A DNA stretch of 64,000 nucleotides from Psoroptes ovis (lineage: Eukaryota; Arthropoda; Arachnida; Sarcoptiformes; Psoroptidae). The notes under the pieces were generated by a model, which saw nothing but the letters and a program-made list of their open reading frames with translations, was not told the DNA's origin and searched no databases. Location: contig PQWQ01000004.1 of NCBI GenBank assembly GCA_002943765.1, positions 3,100,001 through 3,164,000 of the forward strand, in the 5' to 3' direction. Shown here in pieces: positions 12,901 to 25,900 of this stretch (its first letter is position 1; each line of letters opens with the position of its first letter). The translations under genes and the position numbers were made by a program.

Positions 12901-14551
12901 ATCGAAATTCCGGAAAATCAATCAAAATGAAAGACACACATTCAACATTCGAATCGCAAGTAAACAGAAGCTCAGGGAAAAACCTTGAATCAAGGTGACT
13001 ATGAATCAATGGTGAAAAAGTAAAAGATTTATCAGTACAGCAGGTGGCGATTGATTGATTGATCGATTGATTCATCAATGAATGAATGAATGAAGAATTC
13101 AGAGAAAATATCAATTTAAAGACTCGTGGTCAATTTCTTTTTCTTTCAAAAAGCTTTTGGCTTGCTTGGGCCTTACTTATATTTCAAATTGACATTTTCA
13201 TAAAATGAACTTGTCAAATTTTTTTGAAAATTGACAATTTTAAAGCGTTAATAATTGCCAAGTAAATTCTTTTGGGTAATAAAATCGCGAATTCAAATTG
13301 TTTTTGAACGAAAATTCGTTTGTGTACTTGGTAACAACCACCATCGTTATTTGATTGTCTTAATTATCAGCTTTTTTTCGAATGATGTATGCGTGTGTGT
13401 GTGTGTATCAAATTGAATCGGACATTTCCCGAGAATTTTATGAGCATAAGAAAAAAAAAGAATAAATCAACTCAAATCAAAGAAAATGAAAATATAAAAT
13501 AATGTACCAATAATTGTTTGCCAATATAAATGCATCGAAATCTGATTGATTCAAATAGCGTTCAATTCAGTGTATTTGACCAGTTTTATAATTTCGATTT
13601 TTTTATTTGACCAGGCTTGGAACTTGGTACTTTGTATTTTGCCCTATTGAAATTTTCAGCCAAAGATTGGTCATTTTTGTTGATTCAAAGAAATATTTGT
13701 TTTCCACCTTCAAATTTCTAAATTTATTGTCGACAAACGAAAACAAATCGCCATCTTTTGATCGTATTTGAATGAAACACTCGTTAATTTATTGTATCGT
13801 TGAATGTAACAATGACAATCGACTCATATTACCATTGATTTGTATTTGAAAAAAAATGATATCTCTGAAAAAATCTAATTCATTGAATCATAATTTAAAA
13901 AATTTATTCATTTCAAACTTATCGCAGGATAAAATTAATCGCATTTATCTCAAATAATTTTTGATAACATTTACAACCAAATTTTCTCTTATATTTTCAT
14001 TAATTATTGTTCAATTTTTTTTATAATTATTTTCATAATTTTTAATCAATTTATTTGAAGAAGAAAATGTGTGAAAAATGAATGGTAATAATTATAATAA
14101 TAATAACATGATAAATAATTAAAAAGAGTGAAAAATATATTTCAAATATTTCGGAAATTCTTTGATGATGAATATTTCAATTTTAAAATTGTTTCAATGT
14201 GTTGTTGTTTCATTATTACTGTGATTTGATGATGAATTTTTCAATTGATTGATTGATTTGAATGATTTTACTACTGATGATTGTATGTATGTATGGATGT
14301 TTTTTCATGTTTTTTTTTTGGGTCTGCTGATTTGGAGAATTAAAGATGATGAAAAATGTTTTGTGGTTTCTTGCTTCAAATGTTTGTTTTCGGATGATGG
14401 CTGACGATAATTTTGAGATTTCACGTTTTACTTTGCATCACCGGTTATCTTGGAATTTCTTCGGATCAAGCTTTCGAATTTTTATTTGAATGATTTCCTT
14501 TTTTTTCTCGTTTTGCGATCAATAATTGTATCCATTATTATGACAATTCAA
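6967..14551. other. Gene-poor stretch downstream of Snx3
   Basis: Contains two GC-rich islands (7147-7236 and 12172-12304) that can be read as minus-strand terminal exons, an (ATC/ATG)n cluster near 9180-9260, (GT)n at about 11120-11142 and 13390-13407, and a C9 homopolymer near 11948. Nothing else is supported. Confidence 0.4.
12172..12297 (-). CDS. Possible small ORF or terminal exon (41 aa)
   Basis: Reads MMNITHHLPPKTPPT, five Ala, a short Ser/Asn stretch, seven His, then PGICFFYE and stop. An AG precedes the open frame (ATCAAAG at about 12305), so it could be a last exon rather than a free small gene. AATAAA signals occur within 20 nt after the stop on the same strand (12154-12164 region). 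GC content is well above that of the surroundings. No similarity is recognised; it may also be a chance frame in a GGT/GGC repeat. Confidence 0.22.
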   Translation of the reverse strand: MMNITHHLPPKTPPTAAAAANSSNINHHHHHHHPGICFFYE

Positions 14552-15296
14552 TTATGAATTACGAATTTTACCAGGTACATATGATTTATCGATGGTTTGA
14601 TCTTGTAAAAACATATGTAAACAACGTTCATTTTGAGCTAATGGATGGCCAGCAACTTTATTAATGAATTGTTCTAATCCTTTTCTTCTATCTTCAATAA
14701 ATTCATCATCAAATATACCATCATCTTGTCGAAATGGTAATTGCCGTTTCCATGCTTTACCCGGTAATGGTGGTACCATAATTTTTGAATCACGTTCCAA
14801 TTCTGATCGTAACCATTCAAAATCTGAATATCGTCGTCGTACGCTTGATTCTTTCAATTTAAATATTGGTAAATTGCTCTAATAAATTTTTAAATAGAAA
14901 AAATCAATAATTAAAAAGCAATTCAAATCAATTAAAAATTTTCAAACATCATACCCTCATTCGTACTTCATAATCAGTATAACGATTACGTGCAACACCA
15001 TGTGTAATTGGATTACAAACATCAATTTCAAGAAAATTTGCCGGCACAGCATATGCATCATCTAATGTTTGTTTTTTTGTTTGTAAACGTCTTGTTGCAT
15101 CTTGTGGTGGTGCAACAATTGTTGTCGCTTGTGTTGTTGTTGTTGCTGTTGCTGCTGATTGTATATTATTATTCATTTGATCACTATTACCAATATTATT
15201 TATTGTTGATGTTAAATTATCACCATTTGTTGTTGTTGTTGATGATCGAAAATTCGAATTATTATTATTTGCTGATGTTGGAACTGTTGTTGCCAT
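14552..15296 (-). CDS. Snx3: Sorting nexin 3 (SNX3/SNX12-type PX-domain protein)
   Basis: Two exons, 15296-14955 and 14878-14552, joined across a 76 nt GT-AG intron in phase 0, give about 222 residues. Residues 1-70 are a Thr/Asn/Ala-rich tail absent from known SNX3 proteins (usually about 160 aa). From residue 71 the match is continuous: the DDAYAVPANFLEIDV block, then in exon 2 a PX domain with RRRYSDFEWLRSELERD, the PPLPGK loop, DDGIFDDEFIEDRR and HPLAQNERCLHMFLQD, ending near residue 222. Family knowledge: SNX3 binds PI3P on early endosomes through the RRYSDF arginines and works with retromer, recycling cargo such as Wntless. The Met at 15296 was preferred over an upstream in-frame Met at 15416, because the intervening residues are hydrophobic low-complexity sequence. 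A poly(A) signal lies at 14481-14486 on the minus strand. Orthology is confident; the N-terminal extension needs transcript support. Confidence 0.93.
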
Positions 15297-16531
15297 ATCG
15301 TTTTTTGTTTGTTTGTTTGTTTGTTTGCAATTAATTATTTTAAAAATGAAAATATTTATAAAAAAAACAATAATAAAGATATCACGAAGAATTATGGAAA
15401 ATTTAAACTGTTTCAATTTTCAATTGAAATTCGATTCTCAAGAAAAAACAAAAACAAAAAGATCAACATGAAATTGATCCTTATAAAATACAAAAATATT
15501 TAGTCACAAAGATAAATACGAAAGATAATTTCGATTTAAATCTGCAAGCTGGACGACGTGTTGAACAATAATAAATAATCGTATATTATTATTATATACA
15601 GACTGATGAATTGTCAAAATCAAAAATAAAATAAAAATGACAATCCACTACGATTGGTTTGTAGGATCAATATGCTTTTGAAAACATAAATTTTCATGCA
15701 ATCATATATATTTTGCTATTGCAATACTTTGATGCTTAAATAGTAATAATAATGATGTTACTAAACGATAAAGTTGGTTACCACGGTGATGGTATCGATG
15801 ATGATGATGATAATAATAATTTATTTATTTTGAATTATGTCTGATTTGAAATCTGAACAAGTTTTTAAAATTCAAATTGGTCAATAAATATTCAATTGTG
15901 ACATAGATACACAACAACAACAACATTAAAAAATTTAAAATTCTTCGTAGATTTATGCCTGAAATTCAAAGTAAAAAAAAATGAAATTTAAATTATTAAT
16001 TCAATATTTTCAAAACATTGATGCATGTATTTGAATAATTTCCCTCAGTATTCAAATAAATTTATAAAAACAACATACCGGATATTTTATTTCGATGAAT
16101 AATAAGCTGATGTGTTTTATGTTTACTGGGCGTTTTTCATTCATTCATTCAATGAAACAAACAAACAAACAAACAAAAAAAAATTGATTGAAAATTCCAA
16201 TGCAAAAACACTATGTTTGTCTGACTGTGTATGATTGTATCAAATAATTTTGATGATTATTGTTTTATTTTTCAAATGACAAATGTTTGACAATAAATTA
16301 TTTGCTGGACAAATATTTTCGATAATTTTTCTTTTAAAATTTCAATTTCAAAAATTAAATAAAATGAATTAAATTTAAAATTTTATTCAAATTTCAATAA
16401 CAAATTATTCGATAATGAAATAATCGAAGAAGAAGGAGAAAACAATCAATTATTTTGATATTTCTTTATTTTTTTTCAGAGAAAAATTGATATTTTTTTC
16501 AAATTGACTACTCAACAATACATAGACACAT

Positions 16532-16552
16532 ACACACACACACACACACACA
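16532..16552. repeat. (AC)n microsatellite
   Basis: Uninterrupted AC dinucleotides between Snx3 and kmo. Confidence 0.9.
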
Positions 16553-16810
16553 AATACAAACAGCAATAATAATGATGATGATGATGATGATAAACTTGAA
16601 GTATTCGACAAGAAAAAAAAAGTATTGAAAAATACACGAAGAAAATATATGAATAAATAAATAAATGAAATAACGAAGAAAATTAAACATCCAATATATG
16701 AGTTTACATGTTCATTGAATGTATTGGCGTTGGTATCGCGTAATGGAATGAACATATGTGTGTGTGTGCGCTTGCTTGCTTGTTTTCAATTTTTGTATAT
16801 TTTTATTTTA

Positions 16811-16890
16811 TTAGGTTGTCCGAAAAGTTCTGATCAATTTTCATGAGCAACTCTATAGATTAAGCTGAATGAACTTTTCGGACAACCTAA
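16811..16890. mobile_element. Mariner-like mini-palindrome, copy 3
   Basis: 80 bp, TA flanked, with ends TTAGGTTGTCCGAAAAGTTC and GAACTTTTCGGACAACCTAA that are exact reverse complements. This is the best preserved copy in the window and serves as the family reference. The interior, TTTTCATGAGCAACTCTATAG, is shared with the other copies. Confidence 0.8.
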
Positions 16891-17734
16891 TATTTTTTTA
16901 TTTTTTTCAAATTTTTCAACTGCAGCAGCAAACAGATCATTGATCGCCAATCGTTAATGTTTACTTGTTTTTTTTTTCGTCATAGAAAATGCTCATACTT
17001 TACATGCACCAAGCAAGCAAACACGTTTACATTTTTCGTTGTTTTTTGCCACTAGCAAAATGCATTTTTATATAAACGGCGTTTTGCTGAAAGTTTTGCT
17101 AAAGCAACAAAATGATCAAATTTTTTGACTTTTCAAGCAATTATCATCTTCAGACTAGAAGTTTGACTGATTAGAAGTTGCCATCTATTGATGGTGATTC
17201 ACGATAATGATTTGAATTATTTTTCGAAAAAAAAATTATTTAGAGAGAGAAAAAGCAGAAAAATGTTGATACATTTTTCAGATAATGTTGAATTAATCAT
17301 CTTTCGATGATTATTATTAATCAATCATCATTCAATGATAATGATATTCATTGATCATGAACACTGTCATTGTCACCATGGTCTTTTAGGGACAAGAAAC
17401 AAAATGGAAAAATTATCATTGGAATTTTTATCATCGAAATATTGATATTTATTTTACTTTATTTTCTATCGATTATTTCATTTTCCAAATTTATAATAAT
17501 ATATCATAATAATAATAAATGTATTTACAGATAAGAGAATTATGACATCATTTGCTTATTTGTATTTGTATTTGAATTTATTATTCAATTTGATTCGATT
17601 TTATTCAATCAATCAATTTTAATTATTATTATTATTATTATTTATTTCAAATTTTATCAAACTTTTATCAAAAGTGATTAAATTAAATTTGATTGATTTA
17701 TTCAATATTCATTATTCATCTTCTGATCATAATA

Positions 17735-17818
17735 TTAGATTGTCCCATAATTTCTTGCCATTTTTTGAACGAAAAAAAAATTTAAAAAAACGGCAAAAAC
17801 TTATGGGACAACTCGAAA
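17735..17818. mobile_element. TTGTCCCATAA palindrome family, copy 1
   Basis: Left end TTAGATTGTCCCATAATTTC, right end ACTTATGGGACAACTCGAA, with TA flanks. Its ends resemble the previous family only in the TTAG.TTGTCC core, so it is treated as a second family. Confidence 0.65.
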
Positions 17819-19684
17819 TATATTTCTGATCATTATATGTGTATTTATTTTCAATTTGTCAAGTTTATGTTTTGAATTTGGAAATGTATTTTTGAATTTT
17901 AAAAATTTTGATTATTCATAATTCGAATAAAAATAAAATATTTGCACTTGAAATTTGTGCTTTTTTTCAAATTAGCAATGATCATTTGAAAATGATTGCA
18001 AATAATGATGACCAAAAAGTGAAAACGAAAAATCATGAGATTTTCACTGAACCTGATTTTTTTGACCTTTTTCAAAATGTTTTGACCATCATATGATGTG
18101 CTAATGATTGGCGATGGTAATGGTAATATCTGGGCCATCAGTATCATCAACACATTTGAAAAAACAATGTGATTTATTTTTTGCGAAAATCAATATCCTT
18201 GAAAACAAAAACAAAAACAAAAGAAAGCATTTATTTCATCATTTACAAGCAATGATAATAATGATGATTAACGAAGATGTTCACATGTTTTTAAATTATT
18301 ATAAGTCATTAAATTTTTCGTGGTTTTAAATTACATTATTATTATTATTATACAATCTAGGAAATATTATTTGTGACATACATAATATAAATAAATCACA
18401 CGACCAAAAAGTATATGTTCATAAGTGTTTTTCATGCCAATCTAAATAAATAATATGAAATCATTTCCACGTCATAAATAATGATTTATCAGACAATCGA
18501 CAATTAATAATGGGATTTTGTTCATTCAATTCTTTCTTGTATTATCGGTGATTTAATTTCTTGTCCTTCATTCATTCATTCATTCATTTGTAGAAAACTG
18601 TCAAATGAATAAATTGCTTTCAATTGAATTGAAGTGAAAATTATTGAAAAAATAAAATAAAATAAAAAAAATGAAATATTGTCCATTGGGTCCAAAGAAC
18701 AGCTCTATTTTTTTTCAATAAATAAATATCTTATGATATTTCAAAGAAATTTGATCGGAAAATCATCAATTTTTCTTCCATATTAAATAATCAATCATAT
18801 GTCATTCCAATGTCATTTGGATTTCAATTTTCAATTCAATTTCATTTATATTAATACACAATTACTATTAATATTGAATACATTTCTGGATAACTGGACA
18901 ATCGTTAATTTGTCAAATGTATCTTTTTTTTTTGATTGACACTGATTTTTTATTATTGTTATTATTATTATTACTTCGAAACAATTTAATTTATTTAATT
19001 TTTGTCTGAAAAATTTACTTTTTTTCCAATATGATTATTATCATAATAATAATAATTATTATTATTATTATTATTTGGAAAAAAAATCATTAAATTAAAT
19101 CATTAAATCATCAAAAATCATTTTGTTGAATTGAATGATTCAAAATTTTTATTATTTTTTTTCTCTTCTTCGATTATCATTATTATTTGATCTTAATCAC
19201 ATCAAATGGTAACAAACAGCCAAGAGGGGTTCAGAGATTTTTCACAGATTTTATTATTAAATTATAATTATTACTTTTTGTATGATAAAATCAAATGGGA
19301 TGAACTTGCTTTTTTTACTTTATATAATATTTTCTATCAGATTGATGCGACAATTAATCGATGATGATGATGATGATCGTCATTATCATTTAATGATGAT
19401 GATCATCATCATCATCATCGATTGAAAACTTTGATTTTTTTTCTCATTGGTAAATTCTCGAAGTTTGAACATCAGAGTATAAAAAAAAATTGAAATGACT
19501 TTTATTATCTTCATTTATTTATTTTTGTTTCCAATACACATTTATTGATTTAATGGTATTTTTTCTTGTATTAAATCTGAATTCAAACCAAGCAATCACT
19601 GATTGAAAATTTTATAATTTCCATCTTTTTTTTTCATCATTTATTGAAAGGTTCATATTTAGCCAGTGTGTACGTATATGTGTT

Positions 19685-19703
19685 TGTGTGTGTGTGTGTG
19701 TGT
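19685..19703. repeat. (TG)n microsatellite
   Basis: TG dinucleotide run about 0.9 kb upstream of kmo. Confidence 0.9.
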
Positions 19704-20599
19704 ATAGATTTGGTAATAGGTAGTATTTAGTACAAAAATCGGTTGGTTATTTTAGTTTATTTTCGTACGTTCATTTGCTATTTTAAGGCGATTTTTTTTC
19801 TTCTTATCCAACAATAGGTTGTTGTCATTCCTAATCAAGAACATAACACAAATAAATTTCAAACATTTAACCAATATATACAATACACAATATTATCATC
19901 GTTTTGAACATACATCAAAATCAGCACTCACATACAGACATTGAAACAGTAGTAATAGAAAATATAAATACAACTATCGTCCATAGGAACAACAAGATTA
20001 TCATTTTATTAAATGAAATAAAAGAATGAAGAAATGAAATTTTTTTTTCCAATCATCATCAAATATATAAAAAGGCTCTTATTTCAAAACTAAATCAATT
20101 ATTCATTTATTATTTCATTTTTTTTTTCTTGTTTTTTTTGTGTTTAAAATCGATAAATGAATAAATTTTTATTTGAATTTTGATTATTCAATACAATTCA
20201 ACATTGATACATCCATTTCAATTTTTTTTTTTGAAATTTAATTCAGTTCAGAATCATTAATTAGTTCGTTTTTCTCCTATGATAATTAATTTATTAATAT
20301 TAATCATCACATAATAATTTAACTGATTAAACAATTTGCTAAAATCAAAATCAAGCGATAATTTGTTCAAATTGCAAACAAATGATTGATGATTGAATGA
20401 ATGACTGCGATCTTCAAATTTTTTTTCTCAAATTTCTGCATTTCATTTCTGAATTTCTTTTTTTTTTTCATCATATTTTAAATTTGTGAATTATTGAATA
20501 TTATTCTCGATTTAAATCGAAGAACATTTCAGTTTTTTTTTCAATTTCAATACAAAAATTTAAATCGAATTTTTCAAAATAAATTTTTTTAAAAAAAAT

Positions 20600-22763
20600 A
20601 TGATTCCCGAAAATGAATTTATCATTAATAATGAAAATAATAATAATAATATTTCTTATGATTCATTGATTAAAAATAAAAATAATAATCATAAGAAATA
20701 TTTGGACAATATCAATAATAACAATAATGATGATATTGTCGATAAAAATCATAATAATAATAATAATGGTGAAATTTCGATTAAAAATTCGACAAATATT
20801 GATCATCATCATCATAATCAAAATCGACAACAACAAAATGGACAAATCAAAAATGATAAAATGAAAGTTGCTGTTGTTGGTGGTGGCCTGGTATGTTGTT
20901 GATTACATTTAAAATATTCTTCATTGTTTTTTTACTTATTGATTCTGAAAAATAAGAAGAATAATGAATCATTTTTTTCTCGCTTAATTTTCAATCTCAT
21001 CAACAGGTTGGATCAATGATTGCATGTTTTCTTGCAAGACGTGGTTATGAAGTAAGTCTAATTTCATTGAATATGTTTACGAATGAATCAATAAAAATTA
21101 TTCTCATCATAATTGTTATTCGAATTCTATTTTTTGTTTGAAAAAAAAAAATTCATGTACAAACAAATAAATAAATGAATAAACAAAAAAATCAATCATC
21201 TAAAATACAATCACCAACAAATAAACAAATCAATCGATCAATCATTCAATCATAAATGATTGTAAATAGGTAGATTTATTCGAAATGCGAAATGATCCTC
21301 GTAAATCAATACATGTTGTTGGCAAATCAATAAATTTAGCATTATCTGAACGTGGACGTAGTGCATTACGTGCATTAGGCTTAGAAGATGAAATTGTTGA
21401 AAAATATTCAATCAAAATGTATTCACGTATGATACATGATGAAAATGGCAGCAAACGTGTTATCCCATATGGAACTAAACCTGAACACTTTATTCTATCA
21501 GTCAGTCGAAGATTTTTGAATGAATTATTATTGAGCCATGCAGAAAAACATGAAAATGTTCGCATCCATTTTCAACATAAATTACAACAAGCTGATCTTA
21601 AGCAAGGAAAATTGAAATTTCGAGCAAAATTAATGAATAATGATCATAATAATAATGTATACGAAGATTCACATCGAGCTACGGATGCTGATTTTGATAA
21701 TCAATCACAAGCACAACAAGAAAGCGAAATTGAATGTAATTCTGACATCATTCTAGGTTGTGATGGTGCATATTCAGCTGTCAGACGTCATATGATTAAG
21801 CTATTGCTATTGGATTATAGCCAAAAATATATTGAACATGGATATCTTGAATTGTGTATACCGCCAAGCGAATCGAATGATTTCGCAATGGAACCGAATT
21901 ATTTACATATATGGCCTAGAGGTGAATTTATGATGATTGCATTACCAAATCTTGATCGTTCATTCACAGTAACATTGTTCATGCAATTTAAAATATTTGA
22001 ACAATTAACTGATGAAGAAAAATTGATGAATTTCTTTGAAAAATATTTTCCCGATTCAATTCCATTGTTGACCAAGTAAGTGTTCATAATAATTTGAATT
22101 TTTTATTTTTCTGACATTTCAATCGAATCAATTATTCCTGAAAAAAAAACATTCAGAGATGGCTTAATCAAAACATTTTTCAGCGTTAAACCATCACCAT
22201 TAATATCGATAAAATGCAAACCATATCATTACGAAGATAAAGTTTTAATAATGGGCGATGCAGCACATGCAATGGTACCATTTTATGGTCAAGGTATGAA
22301 TTGTGCTTTTGAAGATTGCATTGAGCTAGATGAATTGATGGGAGCGAATCCGGATAAAAAATTAAACCAATTATTGCATTTATTTACCGAAAAACGTGTT
22401 GACAATTGTCATGCAATCATCGACTTGGCAATGTATAATTACATTGAGATGCGTGATTTAGTGAATCGACGTTCATTTTTGATACGCAAAAAATTTGATA
22501 ATTTAATGAACAAATTTTTTCCAGATAAATGGATACCATTATATACAATGGTCACATTTTCACGCATACCATATTATCGCTGTATTCGAGATAAACGTTG
22601 GCAAGATGATGTTATTGACCGTGTATTTAAATTTTTACTTATTGCATTTGGTCTATTTGTATTGATTTTATCGTTGAGATATTTTGATTCGGGCACAAAT
22701 TATGATAAAAATTTCAAAGATAATACAATTGCCATATTGAAAGCGAATGCTAATTCAAACTAA
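20600..22763 (+). CDS. kmo: Kynurenine 3-monooxygenase
   Basis: Four exons: 20600-20890, 21007-21051, 21270-22075 and 22157-22763. All introns are GT-AG and the frame is continuous, giving about 582 residues. Residues 1-87 are Asn/Asp/His-rich. A second Met at residue 88 (20861) directly precedes the FAD-binding strand VAVVGGGLVGS and may be the true start; human KMO is 486 aa. Further marks are the acidic end of strand two (VDLFE), the RSINLALS-type block (here KSINLALSERG), RVIPYGTKPEHFILSVSRR, the DG motif CDGAYSAVRRHM, and the second FAD motif MGDAAHAMVPFYGQGMNCAF. A C-terminal hydrophobic segment (FLLIAFGLFVLILSL) fits the known outer mitochondrial membrane anchor. The enzyme uses NADPH and O2 to turn kynurenine into 3-hydroxykynurenine in tryptophan breakdown and the ommochrome route. 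An Asn/Gln/Asp-rich insert of about 30 residues interrupts exon 3 before the DG motif. Confidence 0.95.
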
Positions 22764-22899
22764 AATTTTTTTGACTAGCTCTATTGATGATCATGATAAA
22801 CATTTGGGCATATTTTAAATTTATTTGATATTTTTTTATTTATAATTTGACAAAAGACATATTCATTTTCAAGCATTTTTTTCGGGGCATATGGGTATC

Positions 22900-22905
22900 A
22901 ATAAA
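22900..22905 (+). terminator. Poly(A) signal of kmo
   Basis: AATAAA lies 137 nt downstream of the kmo stop. Cleavage 10-30 nt further would fall at about 22915-22935, inside the predicted 3' untranslated region of the convergent dispatched gene. Confidence 0.6.
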
Positions 22906-22918
22906 AAAAATTCATAAT

Positions 22919-22924
22919 TTTATT
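22919..22924 (-). terminator. Poly(A) signal of dispatched
   Basis: TTTATT on the plus strand (AATAAA on minus) lies 35 nt beyond the dispatched stop. The expected cleavage site, near 22890-22910, overlaps the kmo 3' end. Confidence 0.55.
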
Positions 22925-22958
22925 TTATATCGAAAAAAAAATTGAAATTGAATTATTT

Positions 22959-25900
22959 TTAGATTGATGTTACACGTAAACAAACACTGTTGATCGATGA
23001 TCGTGGCAATGTTGTAGTCATAGTTGAAATTGTTGATGATTCAAATTCATTTATACTGCATAAATTGTTATTACTGTTCAAATAAATATTATTATTATTG
23101 TAATTGATATTATTATTGTAGTTGTGCGTCTTAAAATTGGTTGGCAAAGACGGCGATGATGATGTCGATGATGACGGTGATGGCAATAATTTTCGCAAAT
23201 AAATACATTTGAATATTGGATTTATGCTCAATAATAAATTATGAAATGATTTTGTACAATCAAATATAACCAATAAACACATATGAAACAATGTTGAATA
23301 TATAAAACTGAAAATTGAAATTATCATCAAAAATATTCCGATTTGTATATATGCCAATATATTCGATAACAGCATTATTGTTCCAGCAATAAATGTTGTC
23401 AATGTACCCATTGCAACTGGGCTACCGATTCTGGCGATTGTCATTTGTATGCCAAGTAGTCGATTGTCCTGTTTGAATTGGAAATTATGTTTTAGACGTT
23501 GTTTTCAGCATTGACAAAAAAAAATTACCTGAAATTTGGTCAATGTTTTATATGCAATTGTATAATGTAATGTTGCATCAATCGATAAACCTATCGTAAG
23601 TGTTATGACAATACTTTCGATTATATTCAATTTCCAGCCTAACAATACTAATGTTGCAATCGATGAAAATATAATGAAACTAATCGTAATAATTGATAAA
23701 ATACTAAGATTTAAATGTCTTGTTGTAAATATTAACGTTATAAATGCAAATAATACTGATATCGATAATGATTTAATTACATCTGTTGATAATGTATGTT
23801 GTAATGTATAGAATTCCATATTATTTGTTATAAACCATCCATTTCTCAGCCCATTCGGTGCTTGATCTATACGTTCTTGAATCCATGTATTTAATTCATT
23901 CCAAATATTTGTAATATTTTCAAATGAATTGGTGAAACCATCGAAAATTGAATCATATTCAATGACTAATGCTTTAAATTTTCCAGTTTTACTATCAAAA
24001 CGTAAACCAGCTTGTTGTGTGTTGAATATAAAATTCGGTGTATGATGTAAACGTTGTATCAATTCCAATGAACAATAATCAAATACATATGGTTCGTAAG
24101 GAAATTTACTCAATTCACAGCATGGAAAATAATTATGTACATCATTGCCTATGATTTCTGAACATTTACGTTTGGATATCCATAATTCTAATGTTTCAAC
24201 AAAACAATTCGTCAACAGTGGACCTAAAGTTGGTTTATAGAATGATTGTGAACGTATTTCGCGACAAAATTCCAATAACCATATTTGTGATTCATGTGAT
24301 GAAATGTTGAAATTTTCATCGAATTTCAATTTTCCACGATCAAATGGATCTAAATCATTTCCATTATCATCTGGCAGTAAACCAAATACGACACGAATCG
24401 GTAGCACAAAATTTGATTGTGTCAATTGCTGTTGTTGGCTTTGAAAATCATTATCATTGATCAATTCATTTGATTTTACATTATTGCTTGCCACTGATTT
24501 TAATTGATCAATACGTGTGAACCAGAATTTATTACGAAATTCAAAATCATAACGCTCAAACAAATGATTTGAATGAAAAATTTGAAATTCTTGATTGACC
24601 GGTAATTGTAATCCAGGATAATATATGACAATAATCATCGAAATCAATGATATTATTGTTAATAACAATGTGATGACATAATAATGATTAAAAATCAATT
24701 TCAAAATTATTTTATCAAATATGAATTTAAAACAATTTGGAAATTTATTCTGTAATTTCTCTGAAAATTTATTGGAAAAATATTTGCGAAATAATATTTT
24801 CTGCCATTCAATAATACGATCCGATATAACAATTGCTGATGGAAATATGATTGATGTAATGAAAAAATTCGTGATGATAGCCAATGCAGAAAATATGCTT
24901 TTAAAAATTTTTAAGGAAAAAAAATTAGTTTGATAATTCATATTTCAATTACAAAGTACCTAAAACATTTCAGCGAAGTTATATTGGAAAAATAACCGGC
25001 AAAAAATGCACCACAAGTCGTAAAACTAGCACAAAATGATGACATTAATACATGATTTAGTATTTGATTCAATTCATAATCATATGTTGATGACGGCTGT
25101 TGATAACGCTTTTTCGTTGATGTTGTCATAGCTGTGGTGGTCGTAGTCATCGCAACCGACGACGTTATTGTTGATATTAAGCGAAAATTTTTCTGATGAT
25201 GTGATGAACAAGACCATGTTTTACAATATATCAAAGCATTATCAGATCCAATAGCTATTTTTATTTTTCAAAAAAAAACGAAAATAAATGTCAAGATTAA
25301 TCAAAATCATTTTTTTTTCATCTTAGTATTGATCAAACATACCGACTAAAATAATCAAAGATAATAAATTTAAGAACGGGAAAAATTTGATATTCAATAT
25401 GAATGTATAAATAAAATATGCAGATAATAATGATGATAAATTTGTCAAAATTGTCATCACAGTTAATAATGTTGATTGTGTATATAATAATAGTGATATG
25501 AAAATGATTAGACAAGCCAATGATGGTAATATTAAATCTTGTATCAATGTTTGATTGAACAGTGTATATTTGAGGCCAAAATCAGCTGCAACAATATTTA
25601 AATTTTTAAATGAATTTGAATTTTTATTTGATGTCGATGTTGATGATAGATTGAAAAAATTCAAGAATTTATTCAATGAAAATTTATCATCATCATCATT
25701 ATTATCGTTATTTGTGCGTAAATTGGACAAAATTTGTTCATAATATGACATTAATTTACTACTTTTGGCAATCGGTAAGATAATATTTGTCGATTTTAAT
25801 ATTGGCAGCAATTTTTTCGAAGCATTTGAATTTTCATTATAAAATTTCTCATAAAAATAACTACGATCAGATATTTTTTTATCCATATCATTAAATTGAT

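Larger units (their letters stand above)
15297..20599. other. Divergent intergenic region between Snx3 and kmo
   Basis: About 5.3 kb between two divergently transcribed genes, so both promoters should lie here. It holds (AC)n at 16532-16552, (TG)n at 19685-19703, an 80 bp mariner-like palindrome at 16811-16890 and a TTGTCCCATAA palindrome at 17735-17818. A less AT-rich patch at 16960-17210 contains a TATATAA-like box near 17070, but no start site can be fixed. Confidence 0.45.

Noticed and set aside
21242..21565. 107-codon minus-strand frame opposite kmo exon 3
   Set aside because: A shadow of a conserved exon on the plus strand.
22770..22890. Possible seventh copy of the mariner-like palindrome after kmo (CTCTATTGATGATCATG)
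   Set aside because: Only about 13 bp matches the family core and no terminal repeat or TA-flanked end can be found.
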